From Streptomyces sp. NBC_00513 (GTDB lineage: Bacteria > Actinomycetota > Actinomycetes > Streptomycetales > Streptomycetaceae), in contig NZ_CP107845.1 of the NCBI RefSeq assembly GCF_041431415.1, positions 2,666,001 to 2,730,000 on the forward strand: a stretch of 64,000 nt of DNA. Reading direction: 5' to 3'. Every line of letters starts with the position of its first letter. Position 1 is the stretch's first letter. Positions 19,268-26,571 of this stretch are shown one piece after another. The position numbers were made by a program, and so were the translations under genes. The notes under the pieces were generated by a model, which ran no database searches, was not told where the DNA came from, and was given only the letters and a program-made list of their open reading frames with translations.

Positions 19268-19762
19268 ATGCCCGCCACCCGCATCCGGCACCACCTGATG
19301 AGAGGCGCGGCCGCGACGCTCGTCGTCGCCGCCGTCACACCCGTCACCCTGGCCTACGCCCGCCCCACCGCCACTCTGTCCCCGTACACGGTCGCTCCCG
19401 GCGGTCGGGTCAGCCTGAACGTCCAGGGCTGCGGCACCAAGACCGGCCGGGCCACCTCTCCCGCGTTCCCCGACGTCCAGCTGACACCGGGCAACCTGGA
19501 GGCCACCAACCTGTTCGGCAGCGCCACCGTCTACCGCAACGCCCGCATCGGATCGCACCCCGTCACCTACGAGTGCGGCGGCAGCGGCGGCGAGCGGGTC
19601 ACCGTCACCCTGAACGTGGCCACGGGCGCCGCCCGCGGCGGCCTGGGAGGCAGCATCGACACGATGAGCCCGGGCCAGATCGCCCTCGGCGGGGTACTCG
19701 CCGCGGGCGCCCTCGGCGCCGGCGCGTGGGTGATCCGCCGCCGTACGGAGCGGACCGCCTGA
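19268..19762 (+). CDS. Secreted protein with C-terminal membrane anchor
   Basis: A 164-residue protein. Residues 1-31 look like a Sec signal peptide (RIRHHLMRGAAATLVVAAV). The middle has two cysteines (GCGTKTG and YECGGSGG) in a beta-rich region, likely disulphide bonded. The end is Gly-rich, then a single helix (IALGGVLAAGALGAGAWVI) followed by RRRTERTA, as in surface proteins held by a C-terminal anchor; no LPxTG sorting motif is present. Function unknown; common type in Streptomyces. Confidence 0.75.
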   Translation: MPATRIRHHLMRGAAATLVVAAVTPVTLAYARPTATLSPYTVAPGGRVSLNVQGCGTKTGRATSPAFPDVQLTPGNLEATNLFGSATVYRNARIGSHPVTYECGGSGGERVTVTLNVATGAARGGLGGSIDTMSPGQIALGGVLAAGALGAGAWVIRRRTERTA

Positions 19763-19847
19763 CCGGCGGGAGTGGCCGCAGGCCCCGCCCACCGCGGGAC
19801 CCGCACCACTCCCGGCACAGGTCCGCCCCGCATCGGGCCCGCCCGGC

Positions 19848-20072
19848 TCAGGAAGCGGCGTGGGCTCCCCTGACCTGAAGTCCGTCCAGCAGGTCCCGGG
19901 TCGCGTCGGCGACCGCGTCGACGGCCGCGGCGAACACCTCCTGATTGTGTGCGGCGGGCGCCCGGAAGCCGGACACCTTGCGCACGTACTGGAGCGCTGC
20001 CGCGCGGATCTCCTCCTCGGTGGCCTTCTCGGGGAGAACGGGCGGGCGCAGGGTCTTAATGGAACGGCACAT
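19848..20072 (-). CDS. DUF2277 family protein
   Basis: A 74-residue protein recognised by its start MCRSIKTLRPP and the block ATEEEIRAAALQYVRKVSGF, both hallmarks of DUF2277. Members are small, helical and common in actinobacteria; function is unknown. It lies 15 nt downstream of the TRADD-N-type membrane gene on the same strand and could be co-transcribed with it. Confidence 0.85.
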   Translation of the reverse strand: MCRSIKTLRPPVLPEKATEEEIRAAALQYVRKVSGFRAPAAHNQEVFAAAVDAVADATRDLLDGLQVRGAHAAS

Positions 20073-20087
20073 GTCTCCACTATCGCG

Positions 20088-20747
20088 CTACCGAGGCAGC
20101 TCGGCCCCGGAAAGCTTCATGATCAACCCGGCTTGCAGCCGCCCCCTCAGCTCGGGGTCGGCGACCTCATCCAGCAGCCCGACGGCCCGGGCCATCGACT
20201 CCGCTGCCCGCCTGTCGTCCCGTAGCGAGGCGGTCTGGTCGGCCATGTGCCGGAGCGCGATGTCGGCCCGCCGGTGGAACAACTGCCCGACGAGGGTGAC
20301 GACCAGCCCGACCGAACTGATCACCACGCCGAGGTACAGATCCCCGCTGCTCTCCGCCTTCCACACGGCCAGCGCCACCCCCAGCAGCAGGATGGTCGCG
20401 CCCACGCCGGCGAACCGCTGGCTGGTCACGAAGCTGCTCCGCGCCTGCGTCAGCCCGTAGGCGTAGTACTCGACGAGAAGGGGGGTGAAGTCATCGTGCC
20501 GATCCCCCGACAGCGCGGGCCCGACCGTCCTCGGCGCGAGCCGGCCGGTGTCCCCGTACCCGGTGTCCCCGTACTTGGGATCGCGCGCCTCCGGCTCAAC
20601 CGCCGCCTCCCCCCGCGTCTGCGCGAGCAACCGCGCCCGCTCCGCGTCCCGCCGCCGCTCGAACGCCGCACCCGCGGCCCGCTCCGCCACAACGTACACC
20701 GCGCCGGCGACCAACACCGCGACCCCCGCAACGACCCACTCCCCCAT
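20088..20747 (-). CDS. TRADD-N-associated two-helix membrane domain protein
   Basis: A 219-residue protein. One N-terminal membrane helix (VVAGVAVLVAGAVYVV) is followed by a charged linker, then YYAYGLTQARSSFVTSQRF, two membrane helices (GATILLLGVALAVW and GVVISSVGLVVTLVGQLF), and a tail HRRADIALRHMADQTASLRDDR. That block matches the TRADD-N-associated membrane domain described in bacterial conflict and NLR-like systems. A partner effector is not adjacent. The ATG at 20747 is used; one at 20816 would add 23 Gly/Arg-rich residues. Confidence 0.72.
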   Translation of the reverse strand: MGEWVVAGVAVLVAGAVYVVAERAAGAAFERRRDAERARLLAQTRGEAAVEPEARDPKYGDTGYGDTGRLAPRTVGPALSGDRHDDFTPLLVEYYAYGLTQARSSFVTSQRFAGVGATILLLGVALAVWKAESSGDLYLGVVISSVGLVVTLVGQLFHRRADIALRHMADQTASLRDDRRAAESMARAVGLLDEVADPELRGRLQAGLIMKLSGAELPR

Positions 20748-20961
20748 CCCCCGACCATCCCACGCCCCCAACCCCCCGCCAAGACGGCGAACCCGCCCTT
20801 CCCACAGCACCGGCAATCAAGACCCGAGCCCAAAGACCCCAACCACAACCGAAGACGACAGCACCCAAGACCAGCACCACCCAAGCCCCTTGGCCCGCTG
20901 CGGGAACTGATCGAAGCAACCACCAAGCGGCGCACATGAAGCCGCGCATACCCTCGGCGCC

Positions 20962-21522
20962 ATGGATGCCTTGTGGACGGCGGTGATCGCGGCCGGCTCC
21001 GCCGTCGTGGCCAGCGCGACGACGGGCTGGTTCACCACGGTCGCCGCGCGGACACAGGCCCGCCTGAATCGCGAGATGCAGGTGGCCCAGCTTCGTCATA
21101 CGCAAGTCGAGCACAGGTACCAGCAACGCCGTGAGGCGTACGCCGAGTTCGCGAAGGCCGCCGGCATCCTGCACAGCCGGATCGGCGACATGGTCGCGGT
21201 CGCCGGAGACCCGGATGCGTTCTCGCTGCTGCTGGACGAGGCGCGGGCGGACCGGGCCGTGCTCTTGAGCACGATGCACATCGCCTTCCTGGAAGGCCCC
21301 CAGGCGGTCGGCGTCGCCGTGCGGGAACTCTACGAAGCGGTGAACGGCTTCTGGAGTGCGGCCCGCCGACTGAACGACGCCGTACACGCCGGCATTCCCG
21401 CCCACGTCGCAGAGCACCGCGTGTTGACGGACCAGCGCCGATTACAGGCGCGGTCAAGCCGCGACGCCTTCATGGAGGCGGCCCGCCAGGCCCTGACCCC
21501 CTCACCCGAAACACCCGCCTAA
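20962..21522 (+). CDS. N-terminally membrane-anchored helical protein, unknown function
   Basis: A 186-residue protein. It begins with one hydrophobic segment (LWTAVIAAGSAVVASATTGWF) and continues as a long, charged, mainly helical domain (RLNREMQVAQLRHTQVEHRY, QQRREAYAEFAK), suggesting a cytoplasmic coiled coil. I do not recognise the family, though similar proteins are frequent in Streptomyces. It is the last gene before the tRNA remnant that marks the left end of the integrated element. Confidence 0.7.
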   Translation: MDALWTAVIAAGSAVVASATTGWFTTVAARTQARLNREMQVAQLRHTQVEHRYQQRREAYAEFAKAAGILHSRIGDMVAVAGDPDAFSLLLDEARADRAVLLSTMHIAFLEGPQAVGVAVRELYEAVNGFWSAARRLNDAVHAGIPAHVAEHRVLTDQRRLQARSSRDAFMEAARQALTPSPETPA

Positions 21523-21633
21523 AGAACGCGCAGCCTCCCGGATCCCCCGCCACGCGGGAACGACTCAACACCCGGACCCACACTTGGAGTCGACTACCCG
21601 CGCGGGCCATGTGGTGACGTCGACATGGCAGGC

Positions 21634-21668
21634 GAAAGACCCCCAACCACGATCGGTTGAGGGCCTTT
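21634..21668 (-). terminator. Imperfect stem-loop beside the left att site
   Basis: aaagacccccaacc pairs imperfectly with ggttgagggccttt. Read on the minus strand it follows the 3' end of the tRNA remnant, so it is probably the original terminator of the tRNA-Val gene before integration. Confidence 0.55.
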
Positions 21669-21674
21669 GCCCTG

Positions 21675-21717
21675 GCGGGCACAAACGGTCCCGAACCGCC
21701 GACATCTGCTTTGTAAG
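21675..21717 (-). other. attL: tRNA-Val 3' remnant
   Basis: The 26-bp core (21692-21717) is identical to the anticodon-to-T-arm part of the intact tRNA-Val at 34 kb. The adjoining 21672-21691 keeps tRNA-like acceptor sequence but with differences (t/c, g/a, gg/aa, tt/cc). It is the original chromosomal tRNA end displaced by integration. Confidence 0.9.
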
Positions 21718-21801
21718 CTCGCCCGGCGTCCGTACCCGAGCGGTCGAGCCCAGGACGCACTAGCCCTGCTCACCCGCCTGGGATCGCCGTCGGCCACCCG
21801 T

Positions 21802-21821
21802 GTTGATGTCAGCTGTGGATG
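21802..21821 (+). repeat. Direct repeat near left end (possible integrase arm site)
   Basis: gttgatgtcagctgtggatg occurs 84 nt inside attL. The same 20-mer with one change lies at 34028-34047, 59 nt inside attR, in the same orientation. Paired arm-type repeats at both ends suggest integrase or excisionase binding. Confidence 0.6.
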
Positions 21822-21831
21822 TCAGGAGCGG

Positions 21832-22020
21832 TCACCACCAGGACCACTTCTTCTTCCGAAGCTCCTGCATCTTCGCCGCGGCTTCCTTCTTCTTGCGCTG
21901 CGCCCGCGCCTTGGCTGTCCAAGCCCCCTGATGCTGGAAGCACTGGCCAGAGCCCACATCTGCCGGCCTCTTGCACCGCCCTACAGTCTCCGTAGGAGCC
22001 CCACACTTCGGCTGAGTCAC
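21832..22020 (-). CDS. Small zinc-finger-like protein of mobile elements
   Basis: A 62-residue protein from a GTG at 22020 with a strong gggggagg ribosome site 4 nt upstream; the longer open frame above it is not credible. It has KCGAPTETVGRCKRPAD and GQCFQHQG, i.e. C-x(n)-C...C-x-x-H, a probable single zinc site, and a highly basic tail (RAQRKKKEAAAKMQELRKKK). Short Cys/His proteins of this type are frequent in Streptomyces genomes and elements; function unknown, nucleic-acid binding is plausible. Confidence 0.7.
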   Translation of the reverse strand: MTQPKCGAPTETVGRCKRPADVGSGQCFQHQGAWTAKARAQRKKKEAAAKMQELRKKKWSWW

Positions 22021-22515
22021 TCCGCCTCCCCCTCTCCTGAGCAGCCGTATGGACGCCGGCATCGTCCCGCCCGCCATACAGGCCGGGAAGGCGCGAACAG
22101 GAGCGCAGTGGGGCACACGGCTCCGGTGGCCGGATGCTCTTGACGAGTTTGACCTGTTCAGCAGCCGTGAAGGGCATCCAAGGAGGTTGGGCGACCACGA
22201 ATAGGCCGCACCTGGCGGCCCGGCTATCGCGCAGCACGGGGCGCCAGAATGAGTGCGACTGGTTCGCCCTTCCCTGCGCGGTCGCGACACCGATGGCGTT
22301 GATGTGGAACGCCACAGGACGATGGCAGACAACCTCTGAACAGCGGGTTTCGTCGATAGTGGCTCCATTGTCAGAGCTGGCTGCAAAGATGATCCTGGAA
22401 GCTCAAGGAGCGCAGCAGCTTCGCGTCAAGTTCTGGGTAGAGGTTGGCGCAGAGTTGCCGCTCGGGCGGGTCAGGGGAGTTGGGCGGGATGGCGCCCGAC
22501 TGAATGGGGGTAGCG
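22021..22515. other. Cargo region without a convincing gene
   Basis: Several open frames cross this stretch on both strands, but none has a ribosome site, conserved motif or natural composition. It may be the remains of a degraded gene and also the leader of the nuclease gene. Confidence 0.4.
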
Positions 22516-24003
22516 GTGAGGGTTTCCGAGTACTACAACCTTGGGCGCACGCAAGGCACCCTGGATTTTGTCGACGTCGACACCGTAAATGACATTCGAG
22601 TCTACATCGACCCGAGTACCATTCGGCATCTGAATGACGACTGGGGACGCGAATGTATCATCATGTTGACGACATTCTTCGACAGTGTCCTCGACTCGGT
22701 AAAAATGGGTGACAAGCGGCGCACTTCCTATCTGCTTGGAAATCTCGGTGAACCCAATGAGACCCACCTCGGTATCTCTAGCGGCAAGAGTGCCGGTCGG
22801 GGATTCGGTAAGCAGATGAGCGTTGAATTTGCCTCGAAATTGGAGGCCAGTCAGGCTGCCAAGTCCGGCCTCATTGAAGACCTTGAGGATACTTCATTCT
22901 TCCTTGATCGAGTCGATAAAGATATCATCTCCGACATCACTACCAATATCATTCGCGGCCCGCTGATTATCTACACGCAGCAGATGGCTGGGGTGCATGG
23001 GATCCCGCTGGAGGACGGCGTGGCGAGCGGGCCCGTCTGGAACCCGCTGACCCTGGAGTGGGAGCAGGGGTTCACTGAGCTTCCTGTCGCAGACGGAGAG
23101 AAGCTCCTCCTGGTGCCTAAGGTGATCGTTCGACGGGACTTGCATCTTTCGCGTGGCGAGTACTACCGGAACCACCTCGCGCCCACCCTGCAATCTGAGG
23201 AGGAGGCGGACCCGACCAGCAAGCTGGTCCGCGTTCTCAAGGATGGGCGTCGAAAGGTAACTAAGGATGATATCCGTGCGGCCTACGGAAGCTCCAAGCC
23301 GGACGTGATTCGGGAGACTCTTAAGCGGCCGGATGTCTATGAGAATTACCGCGAGACGAAGAAGAGCGTACCTCCCAACCCGATCACTCACGAGGAGTTG
23401 GCCGAGGTAGGGCAAACGCCGTTGCCAGACTACGAGGCGCTGCTTTCGGCCGTCTTGACGACTCCTCCGGGAAAGGCGGATGCCAACAATTATCATAGGC
23501 GCGTCGAGGCGCTACTTTCGGCTCTCTTCTATCCGTCACTCTCGATGCCGGAACTGGAAGAGCCCATTCATGAAGGTCGAAAGCGTGTGGACATCTCGTA
23601 CACAAACAATGCCGCGAATGGATTCTTCCGCTTCTTGACGCGGCATAAGATCCCATCGAAGTATATCTTCGTGGAATGCAAGAACTATGGGAGCGATGCG
23701 GCTAACCCGGAGCTCGATCAGCTGTCGTCTCGATTTTCCCCACTGCGAGGCCAGTTTGGTATTCTGGCATGCCGCTCCTTCCAGGAAAAAGCGCGATTCT
23801 TGAGCCGGTGTCGGGATACGGCGCTCGATCATCGCGGCTATGTTATTGCCCTCGATGATGGAGACCTTGCCACTCTCGTCTCGGACGTCATGGCTGCCAT
23901 TACATGGGTTCCTGCCGATCCTCCCGCGCCTGATCCGGAAGTGCCTCCCAAGGTCCATGACTACCCCCTCCTTCACGCACGATTGAAGGCAATCTTGAAC
24001 TGA
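22516..24003 (+). CDS. PD-(D/E)XK-type nuclease, possible stand-alone defence gene
   Basis: A 495-residue protein from GTG 22516 (gggggt 5 nt upstream; ATG 22504 would add four residues). The C-terminal third holds a restriction-endonuclease-like core: KRVDISYTN (Asp near residue 358), then FVECKNYG (ExK near residue 387), followed by helix and strand FGILACRSF. The N-terminal 300 residues match nothing I recognise and include REYYRN-like and DLHLSRGEYY blocks. The gene is visibly richer in A and T (aaa, gat, tat, att codons) than its neighbours, a sign of transfer. No methyltransferase or helicase is adjacent, so it is not a classic restriction system; anti-phage function is inference. Confidence 0.7.
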   Translation: MRVSEYYNLGRTQGTLDFVDVDTVNDIRVYIDPSTIRHLNDDWGRECIIMLTTFFDSVLDSVKMGDKRRTSYLLGNLGEPNETHLGISSGKSAGRGFGKQMSVEFASKLEASQAAKSGLIEDLEDTSFFLDRVDKDIISDITTNIIRGPLIIYTQQMAGVHGIPLEDGVASGPVWNPLTLEWEQGFTELPVADGEKLLLVPKVIVRRDLHLSRGEYYRNHLAPTLQSEEEADPTSKLVRVLKDGRRKVTKDDIRAAYGSSKPDVIRETLKRPDVYENYRETKKSVPPNPITHEELAEVGQTPLPDYEALLSAVLTTPPGKADANNYHRRVEALLSALFYPSLSMPELEEPIHEGRKRVDISYTNNAANGFFRFLTRHKIPSKYIFVECKNYGSDAANPELDQLSSRFSPLRGQFGILACRSFQEKARFLSRCRDTALDHRGYVIALDDGDLATLVSDVMAAITWVPADPPAPDPEVPPKVHDYPLLHARLKAILN

Positions 24004-24021
24004 GGCGTTTCGGGTGGCGAC

Positions 24022-24083
24022 GCGGTCTTGAAAACCGTCGTGGCAGCGATGTCACCGTGGGTTCAAATCCCACACCCACCGCA
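24022..24083 (+). pseudogene. 3' fragment of a serine-type tRNA (relic attachment site)
   Basis: The segment holds an anticodon stem-loop (cttgaaa loop, anticodon UGA), a 6-bp variable arm (gtggca...tgtcac), a T-arm (gtggg ttcaaat cccac) and the acceptor 3' strand acccaccgca. The matching 5' acceptor and D-arm are absent upstream. So it is the 3' end of a tRNA-Ser(UGA), the usual footprint left by an integrative element, and it is followed by a strong terminator. Confidence 0.75.
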
Positions 24084-24091
24084 GGAGGACG

Positions 24092-24120
24092 GCCCCCGAC
24101 CAGATCAAATGGTCGGGGGC
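24092..24120 (+). terminator. Strong terminator behind the tRNA-Ser fragment
   Basis: Perfect 11-bp stem gcccccgacca / tggtcgggggc with a gatcaaa loop and tcgttt after it. It looks like the native terminator of a tRNA gene, carried along with the fragment. Confidence 0.85.
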
Positions 24121-24211
24121 TCGTTTGCACTCTGTGGATGACAGACACCATGACTCCCCGTGGGACACCGTGAGATCGGGCACGCGAGGGGCACGCTGGG
24201 GAGGGCGCTGA

Positions 24212-24664
24212 ATGTCTGATACCGCTGACTGGGTTGCTGCTGTAGGTGGCGTCATGGGTGGTGTCGGAGGGCCCGCTGGTCTCTGGGCCGCCTGGAGTGT
24301 GCACCGACAGAATCAGCGCCGCAGATTCGGTCCTCCAACAGAGCTGGTTGGTCTCCTTGGGCAGGTTCTGGACATTTCATCTAATGTGTCGCCCACCTAC
24401 AGGGATGCAGAGTGGTTCGGAGCAACGGGGATCGAATCGATCATCGGCAAGATCGATGAACTCAATCACTTGGTCTCTGACGGCACACTCAAGGCCCGTC
24501 TAGCTCTTGTGGTCACGTCGGGCGAAGTCATGTTCAGGTCGGTGACCCACCCGCACCACGGCCCGGAGAGACGGGTGTCTGTGGTCACCCGCCAAGCGGG
24601 CCTTGCCAACGAACTCCATGAGCGCGCCAAAGCTGCGTTGGTTGAGACACGACGCCAGCTGTAG
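24212..24664 (+). CDS. Membrane-anchored protein of unknown function
   Basis: A 150-residue protein with ggagg 9 nt before its ATG. It opens with one hydrophobic, Gly-rich segment (WVAAVGGVMGGVGGPAGLWAAW) followed by HRQNQRRR, then a soluble, helical domain (ESIIGKIDELNHLVSDGTLK, ANELHERAKAALVETRRQL). I do not recognise the family. The layout (single helix, then helical body) resembles the unrelated gene at 20962. It lies behind the tRNA-Ser relic, so it may be captured chromosomal DNA. Confidence 0.65.
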   Translation: MSDTADWVAAVGGVMGGVGGPAGLWAAWSVHRQNQRRRFGPPTELVGLLGQVLDISSNVSPTYRDAEWFGATGIESIIGKIDELNHLVSDGTLKARLALVVTSGEVMFRSVTHPHHGPERRVSVVTRQAGLANELHERAKAALVETRRQL

Positions 24665-24753
24665 ATGGACAAGGTTGGCAGGACGGGTCTGGTTCTCGCC
24701 TGAGCTGAGTCGTCGCGATCGGTGATCCGCCTGATCTGCCCACCACTGGCCCT

Positions 24754-24905
24754 GGCTCCCATCCCGTCTGCCGTCGACCCACACGTATGTGGAGCGGGCG
24801 CGGGTCCTGGCGTCCAGGTGGAGCGCGCCACTGTACGAACGACCTGGACGCCAGGGCCCGTGTCTGCTCGGCTTGCCTGGGTCGATGGCAGACGGGATGG
24901 GAGCC
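24754..24905. repeat. Nested long inverted repeat (candidate transfer or replication site)
   Basis: Outer arms 24754-24781 and 24878-24905 match over 28 bp with one mismatch; inside, 24806-24819 and 24842-24855 form a perfect 14-bp stem that continues imperfectly. The whole 152 bp could fold as one cruciform. It sits in a gene-free 500-bp region (24665-25166) next to the regulator, where AICEs and Streptomyces plasmids often keep cis-acting transfer or replication sites. Confidence 0.8.
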
Positions 24906-25166
24906 TCCCTACGTTCACCACGACGTGCCGGCACTCGCGTACGGCGCCCCGTCCATCCCGGAGTCGGAGCGCCCCCGCCGGAGGCATCGTCTTTGACGTG
25001 AGCCGAGCAGCAGTCCGAGCCACCGCGGTTCTCCCCATCAACCCGAGCTGTAGGCGTGCGGACGGCGGCCGGGCAGGAGCGGGGCGCAGACAGGAGCGCA
25101 GGCCCGGGCGACGGGCCGCGCGCGCCGCGCGTGCGCGGCGGGTGCCTTGATGAAGTAGGGAAACTC

Positions 25167-25622
25167 TTACCGCGCCTGGACCAGATGCTTGCCGTCATGG
25201 CTGCGAACATGAGGTCCGTCCCCATCCAAGGCGTCCAACAGCCGGACCGCGAAGACCTCGGACATCTGCTCGGACACCTCCTCCGGGGTGAGCCAGGCGA
25301 CCGCGGTCGATTCCTCCGACGTGCGCTCGGTCCCGCCGGCGGGCGTGCAGCGGAAGACCAGGGCGACGATGCCTCGGGTGGTGTTCTTGTAGACCCCGGT
25401 CAGCTCGTCCACCTGGACCTCGATGCCGGTTTCTTCGACGACTTCGCGGCGGACGCCGGCCTCCGGGGACTCGGTGAGTTCAAGGACTCCGCCCGGCAGT
25501 TCCCAAGTCCCGTTGTCCGCGCGACGGATCGCCAGGAGCCGGCCGTCCTCGCGCAGCACTGCCCCGGCTACGGACACGGAGTGCAGTGGCGTTGACTTGT
25601 CCTGCGGGGAACCCGTACTCAT
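25167..25622 (-). CDS. Nudix hydrolase, Pif-like (transfer immunity)
   Basis: A 151-residue protein with a perfect nudix box at residues 45-67 (G-x5-E-x7-RE-V-V-EE-T-G-I), so it should cleave a nucleoside diphosphate linked to another moiety. In pSAM2 the nudix protein Pif blocks redundant transfer between cells carrying the element; this gene has the same place, divergent from a GntR regulator. No ribosome site is visible upstream, and the ATG lies inside an operator-like repeat, suggesting a leaderless message under direct GntR repression. A housekeeping nudix role is the alternative. Confidence 0.82.
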   Translation of the reverse strand: MSTGSPQDKSTPLHSVSVAGAVLREDGRLLAIRRADNGTWELPGGVLELTESPEAGVRREVVEETGIEVQVDELTGVYKNTTRGIVALVFRCTPAGGTERTSEESTAVAWLTPEEVSEQMSEVFAVRLLDALDGDGPHVRSHDGKHLVQAR

Positions 25623-25632
25623 GTACAGGAGC
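25617..25632. promoter_or_regulatory. GntR (KorSA-like) operator at the nudix start
   Basis: actcatgtacaggagc differs in two positions from the pair of 16-mers before the transfer operon (26485, 26521). It covers the nudix start codon and lies 20 nt before the GntR start, fitting autoregulation and repression of nudix. Confidence 0.7.
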
Positions 25633-25652
25633 ATAGGAGGAAGAGAAGGACT

Positions 25653-26432
25653 ATGGGAACCGCAACAGGAGGTGGCAAGGCCGTACCTCGATACGTCCAG
25701 ATCGCCGATGACATCGTTCAGCAGATCCGCGCAGGGGTGCTGAGCGCCGGCGACATGGTGCCGAGTGAATCCGAGCTGGTGGAGCGCTACGGCGTCGCCG
25801 GCGGCACGATCCGCAAGGCCATGGTCGAGGTTCGCGCGAGTGGCCTGGTGGAGACGCGGCACGGCAAGGGCTCGCTGGTGAAGGCCCGGCCGCCGGTCAG
25901 GCACCGGTCCTCGGACCGCTTCCGACGTACGCATCGCCAGGAAGGGCGGGCGGCCTACCTCGCCGAGTCGGCTCAGTCCGGGGCGGAGGCCAAGGTGAGC
26001 GTGTTGTTCATCGGGCCCATGGAGGCGTCGGAGGAGATCGCGGGCCGGCTCGGGGTCACCGCGGGCACGCAGGTACTGGCTCGCCGCCGGCTGTACTTCC
26101 GGAACGGGACGCCTGTGGAGACGGCCACCTCGTATCTGCCCTGGGACGTGGTGAAGGACATCCCGGAGCTGTTCGCCGAGAACCCTGGCCCCGGCGGCAT
26201 CTATGCACGGCTTGAGGGTCACGGCCACGTCTTCGCCGAGTTCGTGGAGACGCTCCAGGCCCGGCCGGCTGCCAAGGGTGAGGCGACCGAGCTGTCACTG
26301 AGCCCCGGCGCCCCCGTCGTTCACCTGCTCCGTGACGCGGTCACCGAGGAGGGCCGTGTGGTGGAGGTCTGCGACACCCTCATGGCCGCTGACCAGTTCG
26401 TATTCGAGTACCGGATCCCCGCGCGCGACTGA
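25653..26432 (+). CDS. GntR/HutC-family repressor, KorSA-like
   Basis: A 259-residue regulator with aggagg 13 nt upstream. The N-terminal winged helix is clear (PRYVQIADDIVQQIRAGVLS, MVPSESELVERYGVAGGTIRKAM, ETRHGKGSLVKARP); residues about 90-259 form a UTRA ligand-binding domain (GTQVLARRRLYFRNGTPVE, PGPGGIYARLE). KorSA of pSAM2 belongs to the same family and represses the gene that switches on replication and transfer. Three copies of a 16-bp element (25617, 26485, 26521) flank it and are its probable operators. The ligand that would release it is unknown. Confidence 0.85.
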   Translation: MGTATGGGKAVPRYVQIADDIVQQIRAGVLSAGDMVPSESELVERYGVAGGTIRKAMVEVRASGLVETRHGKGSLVKARPPVRHRSSDRFRRTHRQEGRAAYLAESAQSGAEAKVSVLFIGPMEASEEIAGRLGVTAGTQVLARRRLYFRNGTPVETATSYLPWDVVKDIPELFAENPGPGGIYARLEGHGHVFAEFVETLQARPAAKGEATELSLSPGAPVVHLLRDAVTEEGRVVEVCDTLMAADQFVFEYRIPARD

Positions 26433-26484
26433 CGCTCGCTCAACTCCCGCCGGCCCGCTGCGAGTTTCTCTTCGCAGCGGGTTG

Positions 26485-26500
26485 ACTCATGTATAGGAGT
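26485..26500. promoter_or_regulatory. GntR operator copy 1 before the transfer operon
   Basis: actcatgtataggagt, with ACTC...GAGT palindromic ends. It is the exact reverse complement of the copy at 26521-26536; centres are 36 bp apart. Confidence 0.75.
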
Positions 26501-26520
26501 CGGGCACTCTTCTTCATGTC

Positions 26521-26536
26521 ACTCCTATACATGAGT
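26521..26536. promoter_or_regulatory. GntR operator copy 2 before the transfer operon
   Basis: actcctatacatgagt, the exact reverse complement of the copy at 26485-26500. It lies 36 nt before the first gene of the transfer operon, so binding here should block its promoter. Confidence 0.75.
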
Positions 26537-26571
26537 GACGGAGTCCAGCCCCTTTAGAGGAGTGATCAGTC

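Noticed and set aside
22021..22592. Open frames on both strands in the left cargo of the element
   Set aside because: No motif, no ribosome site; only the small C-terminal part starting at GTG 22020 is credible.
24001..24083. Complete tRNA-Ser gene
   Set aside because: The 5' acceptor strand complementary to acccacc and a D-arm are missing in the right positions; only the 3' part is tRNA-like.
24466..25225. Minus-strand frames around the nested inverted repeat
   Set aside because: They cross the hairpin arms, give Arg/Thr/Pro-rich translations and have no ribosome sites.
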